Below, one piece after another: positions 1-8,770 of a stretch of 64,000 bases of DNA. Under the pieces are notes generated by a model that was not told the DNA's origin, ran no database searches, and was given only the letters and a program-made list of their open reading frames with translations. The position numbers and the translations under genes were made by a program. Numbering within the stretch: the stretch's first letter is position 1; every line of letters begins with the position of its first letter. The stretch is taken from positions 1 to 64,000 of the forward strand of contig NZ_LGIU01000045.1 of NCBI RefSeq assembly GCF_001187915.1, written 5' to 3'. This DNA is from Arthrobacter sp. RIT-PI-e (GTDB lineage: Bacteria > Actinomycetota > Actinomycetes > Actinomycetales > Micrococcaceae).

Positions 1-1048
1 GCGGGTTCGCGGCCGGGGGGGCCACCGCCCGGGGGTCCTGGTAGAGGCGTGCCCGACCCTCGGCGCCCTCGGCGGCCCGCCCGACGACGGGCAGCGGCTC
101 GACGGCGAGCGGCCCGAGCCGGCGGCCCCGCCAGAGCATCGCGAGGACCGCGCAGACCAGCAGCCACAGCAGCAGCACGTCGAGCCAGTCGGGCAGCAGG
201 GTCATCGGGTCGATTCCCTCACCGGTCGCGACGACGTCCGCGCTCGTCGGCTCCACCCAGACGAGGGTGGGTGAGGAACCCAGCGCGGTGAGAGCGAGCG
301 CGGCGCTGCCCGCCTCCGTGACGGAGCGGTTGGAGAGGATGCCGGGTGCACCGAGGACGGCGACGCTGCCGTCCTCGTTCGTGACGTAGAGCCCGCCGGA
401 GGCGTCCTCGAGCTCGACGCCGAAGCACTCCACCGGACCGGAGTACGCGGTACCTCCCGCCGCGGGGAGGGACCCGGCGGCGGTCGCGGCGACGTCGTCG
501 CACCCCGCCTCCAGGGCGCCGGCGTCCGCGACGTCCGGGGGCACGGGGCCCACCACGTCGAAGTCCTCCTCGAGGGCGAGCAGCTGCCGCGAGGCCGGGG
601 CGGCGAGGACGGTCCGCTCGGCGCCGGCCACGAGTTCCTGCACCTGGTCGGCGCTCAGGTAGCCCCGCGCGTCGTTCAGGAACACGGTGGCGGGCCCGTC
701 GTCGAGGACCGCGAGGGCCTCCGCGAAGCTCGCGGGGCGCAGGACGTCCACGCCCTGCGCGGAGAGCACCTCGGCCACCGCGCGAGCACCTTCCGGCGCG
801 GGATTGCCGGGGGAGAGCGGGGCGTCGTCCTCCGCGGAGCCCGGGAGCAACCCGATCACCACGATGAACGCGAGGACGGCCGCGCCGATCACGAGCGGGC
901 GGGCGCGCAGTGCGCGGGACCGCACGGTGGTCCCCACGCTCCCGCCGTCGCCCATCACCTCGGTACTCCCGTCCCCGGGCCTGCTCCTCGATGCCGATGT
1001 CGATGCCGACATCGGTCCGGGCCCGGGGGTCTCCTGCTTCCCGCTCAC
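1..1048 (-). CDS. DUF4350 domain-containing membrane protein (3' end missing)
   Basis: The reading frame begins at a GTG overlapping the stop of the DUF4129 gene (GTGA, 1045-1048) and runs off the left edge, so about 349 residues are present without the C-terminus. In-frame ATGs also exist at 1012 and 955. After a short Gly/Ser/Pro-rich N-terminus there is one membrane helix (residues about 45-62, RPLVIGAAVLAF...), an extracytoplasmic domain, and a second helix near WLDVLLLWLLVCAVLAML, then a basic tail containing ARLYQDPRAVA. This two-helix layout is typical of DUF4350 proteins, which in actinobacteria lie beside DUF4129, MoxR ATPase and DUF58 genes. Function is unknown; a membrane-linked MoxR/DUF58 context is inferred from known neighbourhoods, since those genes would lie outside the window. 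Confidence 0.8.
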   Translation of the reverse strand, partial: MSGKQETPGPGPMSASTSASRSRPGDGSTEVMGDGGSVGTTVRSRALRARPLVIGAAVLAFIVVIGLLPGSAEDDAPLSPGNPAPEGARAVAEVLSAQGVDVLRPASFAEALAVLDDGPATVFLNDARGYLSADQVQELVAGAERTVLAAPASRQLLALEEDFDVVGPVPPDVADAGALEAGCDDVAATAAGSLPAAGGTAYSGPVECFGVELEDASGGLYVTNEDGSVAVLGAPGILSNRSVTEAGSAALALTALGSSPTLVWVEPTSADVVATGEGIDPMTLLPDWLDVLLLWLLVCAVLAMLWRGRRLGPLAVEPLPVVGRAAEGAEGRARLYQDPRAVAPPAANP

Positions 1049-1779
1049 CGGGGAGCCGCCATCGTGGTGGTGTCGAGGGACCGGCCCGGGCGCTCCGCGG
1101 ACGCCGCGGTGTCCACGGCCACGGCGCGCCGGTGGTCCTCGGCGCTCGCCTGCCCGCTGCCGTACCGGGTCTCGTCGAACAACCCGGTGAGCCGGCGGAT
1201 CTCGGGTGCGAGGGCCGGGAACACCGCACCGAGCTGCACGCCGGCCTCGGCCGCGGTCCGGCCGGGCTGTTCGTCGAGCACCAGGCGTTCCTCCGCCGTC
1301 CTGATCAGTGCCCGCAGGGTCTCGGCCACTGCGGAGTTCCAGTCCCCGGTGGCGGCGAACCCGGAGGCGCGGGTGCGGTGCTCGGCCGCCGAGTACCGTC
1401 CGCCGTCCTCGAACACGGCGGTGCCGGTGGTCCTGCCGCGTGCGTTCAGCCGCGGCTTGACGAGCAGGACGGCGATCAGGACCACCAGGGCGGCGCCGAT
1501 CGCGAGGACCACCGTGCCCGGGCCCGCGCCGAGACCGGTCAGGCCGTCGAGGAACTCCCCGATGCTCCGCAGGACGCCCTCGATGACGCGTTCGAGGAGA
1601 TTCGGCTGCGCGTCGAGATAAGGGGTCTTGGCGAGTTCCTCGTCGAGGAGCCGCCGCGCCTCGGCGGCGTCGGGTGCGAGGAGCACGATGCCCCCGGGGC
1701 CCACGGGCGCCGCCGGTCCCGGGACGGCGGGGGCGCAGCCACCGCGGGTCCGTCCGGTGCCCGAAGGAGCCGGTACCAC
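1045..1779 (-). CDS. DUF4129 domain-containing membrane protein
   Basis: A 244-residue frame from GTG 1779. The N-terminal 30 residues are Pro/Gly-rich and unlike the family; conserved sequence starts around VLLAPDAAEARRLLDEEL, so a GTG about 30 codons downstream may be the real start. One strong membrane helix (VVLAIGAALVVLIAVLLV) follows, then the soluble DUF4129 domain with the family signature (RYSAAEHR, GDW, ALIRTAEERLVLDEQPGRTAAEA). It is translationally coupled to DUF4350 through GTGA. DUF4129 proteins are often linked to transglutaminase-like or MoxR/DUF58 systems; no enzymatic role can be read here. The 5' boundary is uncertain because the upstream gene shows no stop before it. Confidence 0.8.
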   Translation of the reverse strand: MVPAPSGTGRTRGGCAPAVPGPAAPVGPGGIVLLAPDAAEARRLLDEELAKTPYLDAQPNLLERVIEGVLRSIGEFLDGLTGLGAGPGTVVLAIGAALVVLIAVLLVKPRLNARGRTTGTAVFEDGGRYSAAEHRTRASGFAATGDWNSAVAETLRALIRTAEERLVLDEQPGRTAAEAGVQLGAVFPALAPEIRRLTGLFDETRYGSGQASAEDHRRAVAVDTAASAERPGRSLDTTTMAAPR

Positions 1780-3112
1780 CGGGCACGATGTCCGGGTCGC
1801 CTGCTCCCGCCTGCTCGTGCTCGCGCATCAGGACGACGTCGAACCCCTCGCGCCGGATCCGCAGGTCCACGTAGAGCAGGGAGGTCACCCCGGACTGGAA
1901 GGCGTAGCCGATGGCGGTGAACAGGGCGGTGACGGCCTGGGTGGCCAGGAGGACCGGGAGGGAGTCCAGCACGTCCGCCGAGGTCGACGGGGAGGCGCTG
2001 AAGCTGAAGAGGAGGGACACCACGAAGGTCAGCGGCACCGAGATGACCGAGGTGATGATCGAGGTGATCACGGCGGTCAGCAGGACGATGCCGAAGGTGC
2101 GCCACCAGTTGCCGCGCGTGAGGACCCACGAGCGTCTCACCGACGCCCAGGGCCCCGTCCGCTCCAGCATCAGGGTGGCGGGCGCCACCACGAGCTTGAC
2201 GCTCGTCCAGACGAGGACCGCCACCGCACCGAGGGCCAACGGGATGATCACGAGGGCCGAGTAGGTGTCGAGCCCGATGACCGCGAGCACCGAGATGCCC
2301 ACGAGCAGGACGAGCAGCACGAGACCCGCGCCGAGGGCCAGGAGGCCGAACCCGAACAGCGCGAGGATCCGTCCTCGCGCCAGCCGCCACGCCTGGCCGA
2401 AGGAGGTCCGCTGACCGATCACCGAGCGGGCGATCGGGATCACGAGGACACCCTGCAGGAGCAGGAGGGCCACGGCGGAGACCACCGAGGTCACGGAGGC
2501 GAAGGTCCCGAGGCTCGCCAGCGCCCCGATGACGTTCTCCGTGGAGGGGTTCGGATCCTCGAACACCGCGAAGGAGGACGTCAGGGTGCCCAGCATGAGG
2601 ACCACCACCACCCCGAGCACCGCCTGCAGCAGGATCGCGATGCCGAAGGTGGCCAGGGGGTTCTTCCGGCAGGCATGGAACGCACCGTCGAGGATCTCCC
2701 CGAGGCCGAGCGGCCGCAGCGGGATGACGCCGGGTTTCGGGGGCGCCTGGTACCGCCCACCCGGGAAGGGCGGGTGACCGTGGGGACCGGGACCGGCCGA
2801 GGGGGAACCGAACGGACCCCCCTGCTGCCCCGGGGGCGGCCCGCCCGCGGACGGGCCGTAGGGCGGAGGTCCCGGCCGGGCCGGGGCGCCGCCGTACCGT
2901 TCCCAGGGGTTCACCGGCCAGGGGGGCGTGCCGGTTACGGGGCCGCGAGGCTCCTGGTCGGAGCCCTCCTGCCCGGTCCGTCCCTGCCCCGGGATCCCTG
3001 CCCCACCCGGTCGGGTGCCCGGGGACTGCCAGGGCGACGGCGAGCGCGGTGCCGGGTCGTCGGGTGTCCCGGCTCCGCCGTCGGGCGTGCCGTCCTGCGG
3101 CTGATGACTCAT
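1778..3112 (-). CDS. GPDP-type multi-pass membrane protein (glycerophosphoryl diester phosphodiesterase membrane domain)
   Basis: The start ATG at 3112 has a GGAGGG ribosome binding site. Residues 1 to about 110 are disordered and rich in Pro, Gly and Gln. The domain then opens with VIPLRPLGLGEILDGAFHACR and has about six hydrophobic helices, ending with FQSGVTSLLYVDLRIRREG, the hallmark of the GPDPase membrane domain family. The catalytic phosphodiesterase domain is absent, so this is probably not an enzyme. The frame has no stop after the conserved end (about 1800): it stays open through the whole DUF4129 gene and joins the DUF4350 frame. I end the feature at the next start; the true 3' end is unknown, and a missing base or lost stop is suspected. 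Confidence 0.7.
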
Positions 3113-3308
3113 GGCGTCCCTCCGGTCGAGTCCGTGGGACCCGCACGAGCATCGTCCCCACCTGCATCCTAGTGAGGAATCCGCCCGTTCCGGGGCAGCG
3201 CACGCGGGCCGGACCGCGCGCGGCCGGCTCCGGTGGTGTCCCGACACCCCGTGGCGGGCGCAGCGGGGGCAATGGGACTTTGTGCCCTCGATGCGCCAGT
3301 ATGAGGGG

Positions 3309-3989
3309 ATGAAGGCTCGCATACTGGTCATCGACGACGACCAGGCCCTGTCCGAGATGATCGGCATCGTCCTCAGGAACGACGGCCTGGACCCCGTGTT
3401 CTGCGCGGACGGTGCAGCCGCGCTCGAGACCTTCCGCTCGACCGGTCCGGACATCGTGCTGCTCGATCTCATGCTCCCGGGTCTCGACGGCATCGAGGTG
3501 TGCCGCCAGATCCGCGGCGAGTCCGACGTCCCCATCGTCATGCTGACCGCGAAGTCGGACACCTCCGACGTGGTCCGCGGCCTGGAGTCGGGCGCCGACG
3601 ACTACGTCCCCAAGCCCTTCAAGCCCGCCGAGCTCGTGGCGCGCGTCCGGGCCCGGCTGCGTCCCGCCGAGTCCAGGGCGCCCGAGACCCTCCGGATCGG
3701 CGAGGTGAGCATCGACGTCGCCGGTCACGAGGTCACCCGGGCCGGTGGTGAGCGGGTCTCGCTGACGCCCCTGGAGTTCGACCTCCTGGTGGCCCTCGCA
3801 CGGAAGCCCTGGCAGGTGTTCACCCGTGAACTGCTCCTGGAGCAGGTGTGGGGGTACCGTCACGCCGCCGACACCCGGCTGGTCAACGTGCACGTCCAGC
3901 GGCTGCGCTCGAAGATCGAGCGGGACCCCGAGGCACCGGAGATCGTCCTGACCGTCCGCGGCGTCGGCTACAAGGCCGGTCAGGGCTGA
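3309..3989 (+). CDS. mtrA: DNA-binding response regulator MtrA
   Basis: A 226-residue OmpR/PhoB-family regulator. The receiver domain (1-118) has the acidic pocket in VIDDDQ, phosphoacceptor Asp53 in LLDLMLPGLDG, Thr in MLTAKSD and Lys in YVPKPFKP. The winged helix (about 130-226) has LTPLEFDLLVALARKP and VNVHVQRLRSKIERDPE. With mtrB and lpqB downstream in conserved order, the identification is secure. In actinobacteria MtrA acts with MtrB on cell-wall metabolism, division and osmotic response. The start codon follows GAGGGG directly; a -10-like CAGTAT six bases upstream of the ATG could alternatively give a leaderless message. The stop overlaps the mtrB start (TGATG). Confidence 0.96.
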   Translation: MKARILVIDDDQALSEMIGIVLRNDGLDPVFCADGAAALETFRSTGPDIVLLDLMLPGLDGIEVCRQIRGESDVPIVMLTAKSDTSDVVRGLESGADDYVPKPFKPAELVARVRARLRPAESRAPETLRIGEVSIDVAGHEVTRAGGERVSLTPLEFDLLVALARKPWQVFTRELLLEQVWGYRHAADTRLVNVHVQRLRSKIERDPEAPEIVLTVRGVGYKAGQG

Positions 3990-5815
3990 TGACCGGGAGC
4001 GCGCGGAGCCGCGCTCGCGCCGAGACACCCGTTACACCTGACGCACCCGCAGGCAGTGCCGCGTCCGCGGCGACGGCGCACGACGTCGCGATCGACGCAG
4101 CCGCGCCCGACGCCGGGGCTCCGGTGACCGCTCCGCCGTCGCACGGGGTACGCGCCTCCCTCGGATCCCTGGCGAGCCGCTGGCGCCGGTCCCTGCAGTT
4201 CCGCACGGTGGTGGCCACCATGCTCCTGACCTCGGTGTCCTTCGTGGCCGTGGGCGGCGTGCTGTCCAACCAGATCGCGAGCGCCCTCTACGACCAGCGG
4301 TTCGAGCAGTTCCGCACGGAGGCCACCGAGCTGCTCCTGGCGCAGCGACTGGTGTTCGAGAACTCCTCGGCCACCACCCGGGACACCGTCACCCGGCTCG
4401 CCCTCGACTCGCTCACCTCCCTGGCCGATCCGGAGACGGACGCACCCCGCCAGTCCATCCTGGTCCCGGCGCCGGGCAACGAGGGGTACGTCCCCACCCT
4501 GACCAGCCAGGACGGTGCCACGGTCTCCCTGCTGCCCAAGGACCTGCGTGCGGCCGTGGACGCGGGGTCGGACGTGTACTGGGCGCCCGTCTCCATCCCC
4601 GTGATCGCCGACGGCGCACTCCGGGCCCCCGGCGTCGCGTTCGGTACCGAGGTGGAGCTGCCGCCGGACCAGCGGCCCTACGAGCTGTACGTGTACTACG
4701 ACCTGTCCTCGATGCAGGCCACGCTGGACTCCATCCACCGGGTCCTGTGGACCGTGGGCGTGGCCCTCCTGCTCGTCATCGGGGCGATCGCCTGGTACGT
4801 CACGCGCAGCGTCGTCCAGCCGGTCAGCTACGCCGCCTCCGTCTCCGAGAAGCTCGCCGCCGGTCAGCTCGAGGAGCGCATGGAGGTGCGCGGCGAGGAC
4901 GAGGTGGCACGTCTCGCGGCGTCGTTCAACCGGATGGCCGGCAGCCTCCAGGACCAGATCACCCAGCTCGCGGAGCTGTCGCAGATGCAGCAGCTCTTCG
5001 TCTCGGACGTCTCCCACGAACTGCGGACCCCCCTGACCACGGTACGGATGGCCGCGGAGGTGCTGCACGACGCCCGTGCGGACTTCGACCCGATCAACAA
5101 GCGGTCGGCCGAGATCCTGTACGACCAGGTGGAGCGCTTCGAGGCCCTGCTGGCCGACCTGCTCGAGATCTCGAGGTTCGACGCCGGCGCGGCCGTCCTC
5201 GAAGCGGAATCGGTGGACCTCGTGCAGCTCGTGCAGCACGCGCTCGACGGTGCCCGGCCGCTGGCGGACCGCCTCGGCTCCGAGCTGCGGATCGTCTCGG
5301 AGGGAGCCCGGTGCATCGTGGACGCGGACTCCCGCCGGATCGACCGCATCCTGCGGAACCTGGTGGTGAACGCGCTCGAGCACGGGGAGTCGCGGCCGGT
5401 GGAGGTGCACATCGCGTGCGGCCCGGATGCCGCCGCCGTCGCCGTGCGCGACCACGGCATCGGGATGACGCCGCTCCACGCCTCCCGGGTGTTCGACCGC
5501 TTCTGGCGGGCGGACCCGGCGCGTGCCCGGACCACCGGGGGGAGCGGTCTCGGTCTCTCGATCGCCACGGAGGACGCCCGGCTCCACGGCGCCTGGTTGG
5601 AGGCGTGGGGGACGCCCGGTGAGGGCGCCTGCTTCAGGCTCACCCTGCCACGACAGCAGGGCGTCGAGCTGACCTCGTCGCCGATGGCACTCCCGCCACG
5701 GGGCGGAGACGTCCGGCCGGAGGGTGCACGGCCCGACACCGATGCAGACGCCGGCGCTGACGCCGATACCGGCGGCGTCGCGAGGACGGAAGGAGAGGGC
5801 CGTGCGCACGGATGA
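3989..5815 (+). CDS. mtrB: sensor histidine kinase MtrB
   Basis: 608 residues. The cytoplasmic N-terminus is about 70 residues and Ala/Pro-rich. TM1 is about residues 73-95, followed by an extracellular sensor of about 155 residues, TM2 (TVGVALLLVIGAIAWYV) near 255-271, then a HAMP domain. The H-box is VSDVSHELRTPLTTVR, with His near residue 343. The ATPase domain has an N-box (ILRNLVVNALEHG), G1 (VRDHGIGM) and G2 (GGSGLGLSIA). It phosphorylates MtrA. The C-terminal 50 residues are low-complexity with Asp/Ala repeats (DADAGADADTGG). It is coupled to mtrA by TGATG and overlaps the lpqB start by 14 bases. Confidence 0.95.
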   Translation: MTGSARSRARAETPVTPDAPAGSAASAATAHDVAIDAAAPDAGAPVTAPPSHGVRASLGSLASRWRRSLQFRTVVATMLLTSVSFVAVGGVLSNQIASALYDQRFEQFRTEATELLLAQRLVFENSSATTRDTVTRLALDSLTSLADPETDAPRQSILVPAPGNEGYVPTLTSQDGATVSLLPKDLRAAVDAGSDVYWAPVSIPVIADGALRAPGVAFGTEVELPPDQRPYELYVYYDLSSMQATLDSIHRVLWTVGVALLLVIGAIAWYVTRSVVQPVSYAASVSEKLAAGQLEERMEVRGEDEVARLAASFNRMAGSLQDQITQLAELSQMQQLFVSDVSHELRTPLTTVRMAAEVLHDARADFDPINKRSAEILYDQVERFEALLADLLEISRFDAGAAVLEAESVDLVQLVQHALDGARPLADRLGSELRIVSEGARCIVDADSRRIDRILRNLVVNALEHGESRPVEVHIACGPDAAAVAVRDHGIGMTPLHASRVFDRFWRADPARARTTGGSGLGLSIATEDARLHGAWLEAWGTPGEGACFRLTLPRQQGVELTSSPMALPPRGGDVRPEGARPDTDADAGADADTGGVARTEGEGRAHG

Positions 5816-7529
5816 TCCGAGGCGACCCCGGACGTCCGCGTCCGCGCGGTCGTGGCTGACCGCACTCCTGGTGGTACTGATCGTGGTGCTGACGGGGTGC
5901 TCCACCATCCCGTCCCGGGGCCCGGTGGGCACGATCCCCGCGAGCGACGGTGAGGCGGCCCCGATGGCGCCCGCGTTCAGCCCCGCCGGACCGGCGGCCG
6001 GCTCGAGCCCCCAGAGCATCCTCCGCGACTTCATCACGGCCGGTACCGGTGCCGGTGACGGGTACAGCGTGGCGCGGCAGTTCCTCTCCCCGTCGGCCGC
6101 GCTCAGCTGGCGCCCCGAGGAGCGGATCGTGGTGTTCTCCGAGTTCCGTGTGGAGCAGCGTGAAGCGGCGGACAGGTTCCAGATCCAGCTCGAGACCACG
6201 GGGATCGTGGACGCCCGGGGCATCCGGACCGACAGCGCCGAGGCCTCCACCGAGACGATCAACGTGGGCATGGTCCAGGTCGACGGCGAATGGCGGATCG
6301 ACGACCTGCCCGACGGCATCATGCTGCTGCAGAGCAGCGCACAGGATCTGCTGATCCCGCGCAACCTCTACTTCTACAGCAGCAACTACGAGTACTGGGT
6401 GCCCGACGCCCGCTGGTTCGTCCGGCGCACCGGTGTGACCGCGCGCATCCTCAGCGCCATGCTGACCGGCCCCGCCCCCTACCTGCAGGGGGCGGTGACC
6501 AGCGCGTTCCCCGAGGGGGTCACCCTCGCACGGGACTCCGTCCCGATCACCTCCGGGCGGGCCTCGGTGGAGCTGTCCCCGGAGGTCCTCGAGAACGCCA
6601 CCAGTCTGCGTCTCCAGCAGATGGACCAGCAGCTGCTGACCAATCTGCTTGGGCTCAACGACGTGACGTCGGTGGAGATGACGAGCGGGCAGCCGATCGA
6701 CCTCGGGGCGACCTCGGCGGAACTCGTGGTGCCCGAGCTCACGCCCGACGTCGGTGGTGAGCAGGTGGCGGTGGCCGGCAAGGAACTCGTGCGGGTCCGC
6801 AACGGGGCCGTGGTGCCCATCGACGGGCTGCCGTCGGTGTCCGAGTTCGACCCCAGGGACCCGGCGACGGCCGGCTCCGGCAGTGCCTACGCCTTCCTGG
6901 ACGCCGACCGCACCTCGCTGTTCGTGACGGCCCCGGAGAGCGAGGCACGCGCCGTCGTCGAGGGCCGTGCGCTCACGCAGCCCTCGTTCGACCCGGGCAA
7001 CTGGGTCTGGACGGCACGGACGGCGGGGGACCGCAGCGAGATCCTCACGGTCCCCCCGGGAGGGGACGAGGAGAACGCCGTGGTCCTGACCCCGGGGTGG
7101 TTGGGCGATCGCACCGTCCGCGAGGTCCGCGTCTCGCGCGACGGCTCCCGTGCCCTGCTCGTCACGGACCGTGCAGGGGTGGGCGAGGTGCTGCTCAGCG
7201 GGATCATCCGCTCGGCCGAGGGTGTGCCGCAGACGCTCACCTCCCCCCTCGTCGTCCCCACGGACGGGAGCATCGACACCGCCAAGTGGGCCGGTCAGAG
7301 CGAGATCGTGGCATCGTCGGTGGGCGCGGGGGAGGCGGCCCCGATCGTCCTGCACCTGGACGGGGAGAGCGAGGAGATGGCGGGGCTCGAAGGTGTGCTC
7401 AACCTCAGCGCGGGCTCCGACGCCGAGAACACCTTCTACGCGCAGGTGGGCGGCACGCTGTACAAGCGGATCGGCAACAGCTGGGTGGACGCCCAGCTCG
7501 AGGTCGTCGATCCCGCGTTCCCCGGTTAG
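5802..7529 (+). CDS. lpqB: lipoprotein LpqB with GerMN domain
   Basis: 575 residues from GTG 5802, preceded by AGGAGA at 5790-5795. The N-terminus is a lipoprotein signal (SWLTALLVVLIVVLTGC), with lipobox LTGC and the mature Cys followed by STIPSRGPV, the standard LpqB beginning. A sporulation/GerMN-like domain (about 110-310) and a C-terminal beta-propeller-like region follow (for example DRSEILTVPPGGDEEN). In actinobacteria LpqB interacts with the extracellular sensor of MtrB and modulates MtrA signalling, and it is nearly always the third gene of this operon. It overlaps the 3' end of mtrB. Confidence 0.93.
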   Translation: MRTDDPRRPRTSASARSWLTALLVVLIVVLTGCSTIPSRGPVGTIPASDGEAAPMAPAFSPAGPAAGSSPQSILRDFITAGTGAGDGYSVARQFLSPSAALSWRPEERIVVFSEFRVEQREAADRFQIQLETTGIVDARGIRTDSAEASTETINVGMVQVDGEWRIDDLPDGIMLLQSSAQDLLIPRNLYFYSSNYEYWVPDARWFVRRTGVTARILSAMLTGPAPYLQGAVTSAFPEGVTLARDSVPITSGRASVELSPEVLENATSLRLQQMDQQLLTNLLGLNDVTSVEMTSGQPIDLGATSAELVVPELTPDVGGEQVAVAGKELVRVRNGAVVPIDGLPSVSEFDPRDPATAGSGSAYAFLDADRTSLFVTAPESEARAVVEGRALTQPSFDPGNWVWTARTAGDRSEILTVPPGGDEENAVVLTPGWLGDRTVREVRVSRDGSRALLVTDRAGVGEVLLSGIIRSAEGVPQTLTSPLVVPTDGSIDTAKWAGQSEIVASSVGAGEAAPIVLHLDGESEEMAGLEGVLNLSAGSDAENTFYAQVGGTLYKRIGNSWVDAQLEVVDPAFPG

Positions 7530-7590
7530 CGTCGTCCACATAGCAGGGGTGCGCCCGGGGTCCGCGTCGGTACCGTGATCCGCTGGGGGC

Positions 7591-8647
7591 ATGCCCCGTG
7601 GTCGCCTCGCCGTCCTGCTCGACACCCTGGTGTTCGCGCGCCCCTACCAGCGGATCGAGCGTGCCCTCGGCGCCTTCGGCGCACTGCTCCTGCCGGCCTC
7701 GTGCGTGGTGTGCGGTGCCTGGGACACCTCGCTCTGCCCTGCGTGCCTCGCCGCCTTCCGGAGGGCCACGGTGCGTCCCTTCCGGGCGGAGGAGGGCGCG
7801 GAGTCGCTGCCCGACGTCCTGCTGCCGACGCCGCAGGTGGCAGGCGCCGCAGGGGCCGGGCAGGCGTGCTCAGGCGGTCCGCCGGGGGGGGGGCCGGGGC
7901 CCCGGGAAGCGCCGCCCCGCCGCCCGCGCCCCGGCCCGGGGTGGCGGCCGGGCGCTCCCACGGAGCCGTCCCCGCCGTCCTGCTGGCCTTCAAGAACCCC
8001 GGGCACGCGGACCTCGCGGCACCGGTGGCTGCCGCACTGGCGGGGGGGCCGCACCCGGCGATGTCCGCGCTCCCGCCCGGCGGAGGGCCGCCCCGCGGTC
8101 CCCGTCCGGCGCCCGTCCTGATCGTGCCCGTCCCCCCGCGGGGCCCCCCCCGGGGGAGGCGCGGCGTCGCCCCCCCGGCCTGCCGCGGGCCGGGTGGGGG
8201 AGGGCGGGGACCCTCCCCGCCGGGACCGGGCGGCTGCCCGCCGTGCAGCAGGTCCCGCCGCTGCACAGGGTCGCGGCTGCGTTGACGGAGGGTGACCCGG
8301 CGAGGAGTGTGCGGGCACTGCGGAGCGTGCTCCTCCCGGGACTGCAGGGAGGGCAGAAGGGCCTCGGCAGACGGCGCAGGCGCGCGCAGGTGGGTTCCTC
8401 GATGCGGCTCTCGCCGCGGGCCGGGGAGTCCCTGAGGGGTGTGCGGTGCATCGTCGTGGACGACGTCCTCACCACGGGTGCCACCCTCGGCGAGGTGCAC
8501 CGGGGGCTGACCGGGGGCGGGGCGCGGGGGCTCGGGGCCGTGGTCGTCGCCGCGACCACCTCACCGGCCGGCGACGGGGCGGGAGGTCCCGGCGGGCGGG
8601 TCCCGGTGCCGACGCGGATGAGCAAAGTTCCGGTGTCCAATGGGTGA
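7591..8647 (+). pseudogene. comF: ComF family phosphoribosyltransferase, disrupted by frame changes
   Basis: Three pieces of one ComF protein lie in three successive frames. The N-terminal part from ATG 7591 has the zinc-finger segment PASCVVCGAWDTSLCPAC. A middle part in another frame reads AVPAVLLAFKNPGHADLAAP (about 7965-8030) and VLIVPVP (about 8115-8140). The C-terminal part in the third frame has the PRPP-binding loop RCIVVDDVLTTGATLGE (about 8445-8495) and stops at 8647. Switches fall near 7870-7940 and 8140-8260, both in long G/C runs, including ten consecutive G. ComF proteins take part in DNA uptake and replication-fork functions. The gene sits between lpqB and hpf as in other actinobacteria. 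Whether it is a genuine pseudogene or a sequencing artefact cannot be told from this sequence. Confidence 0.8.
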
Positions 8648-8670
8648 ATAAAAGGAGGTGGTGAACTACC

Positions 8671-8754
8671 GTGAGGTACGGGTACCACACAGTGACGACA
8701 CGTACCCGTCGGCGGTGGCTCAGCATTGCGCCCGGCCGCCGCCGTGTCACCTAG
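8671..8754 (+). CDS. possible 27-residue basic leader peptide upstream of hpf
   Basis: A GTG at 8671 opens a 27-codon frame ending TAG 8754, 16 bases before hpf. The predicted peptide is Arg-rich (begins MRYGYHTVTTRTRRRWL). A full Shine-Dalgarno AAAGGAGGTG lies at 8651-8660, about 12 bases upstream, slightly far. A second GTG at 8661 opens a different frame that would overlap the hpf start. The span also contains an inverted repeat (8678-8685 with 8702-8709). It could be a leader peptide, a regulatory RNA element, or simply the hpf 5' leader. No family is recognised. Confidence 0.3.
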   Translation: MRYGYHTVTTRTRRRWLSIAPGRRRVT

Positions 8755-8770
8755 CGATGTGGAGAGCACC

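Noticed and set aside
3980-6364. Very long open frame (about 794 codons) on the minus strand opposite mtrB and lpqB
   Set aside because: It is a shadow of high-GC codon usage: residues are Arg/Gly/His-rich with no family motifs, and the plus strand carries unmistakable mtrB and lpqB.
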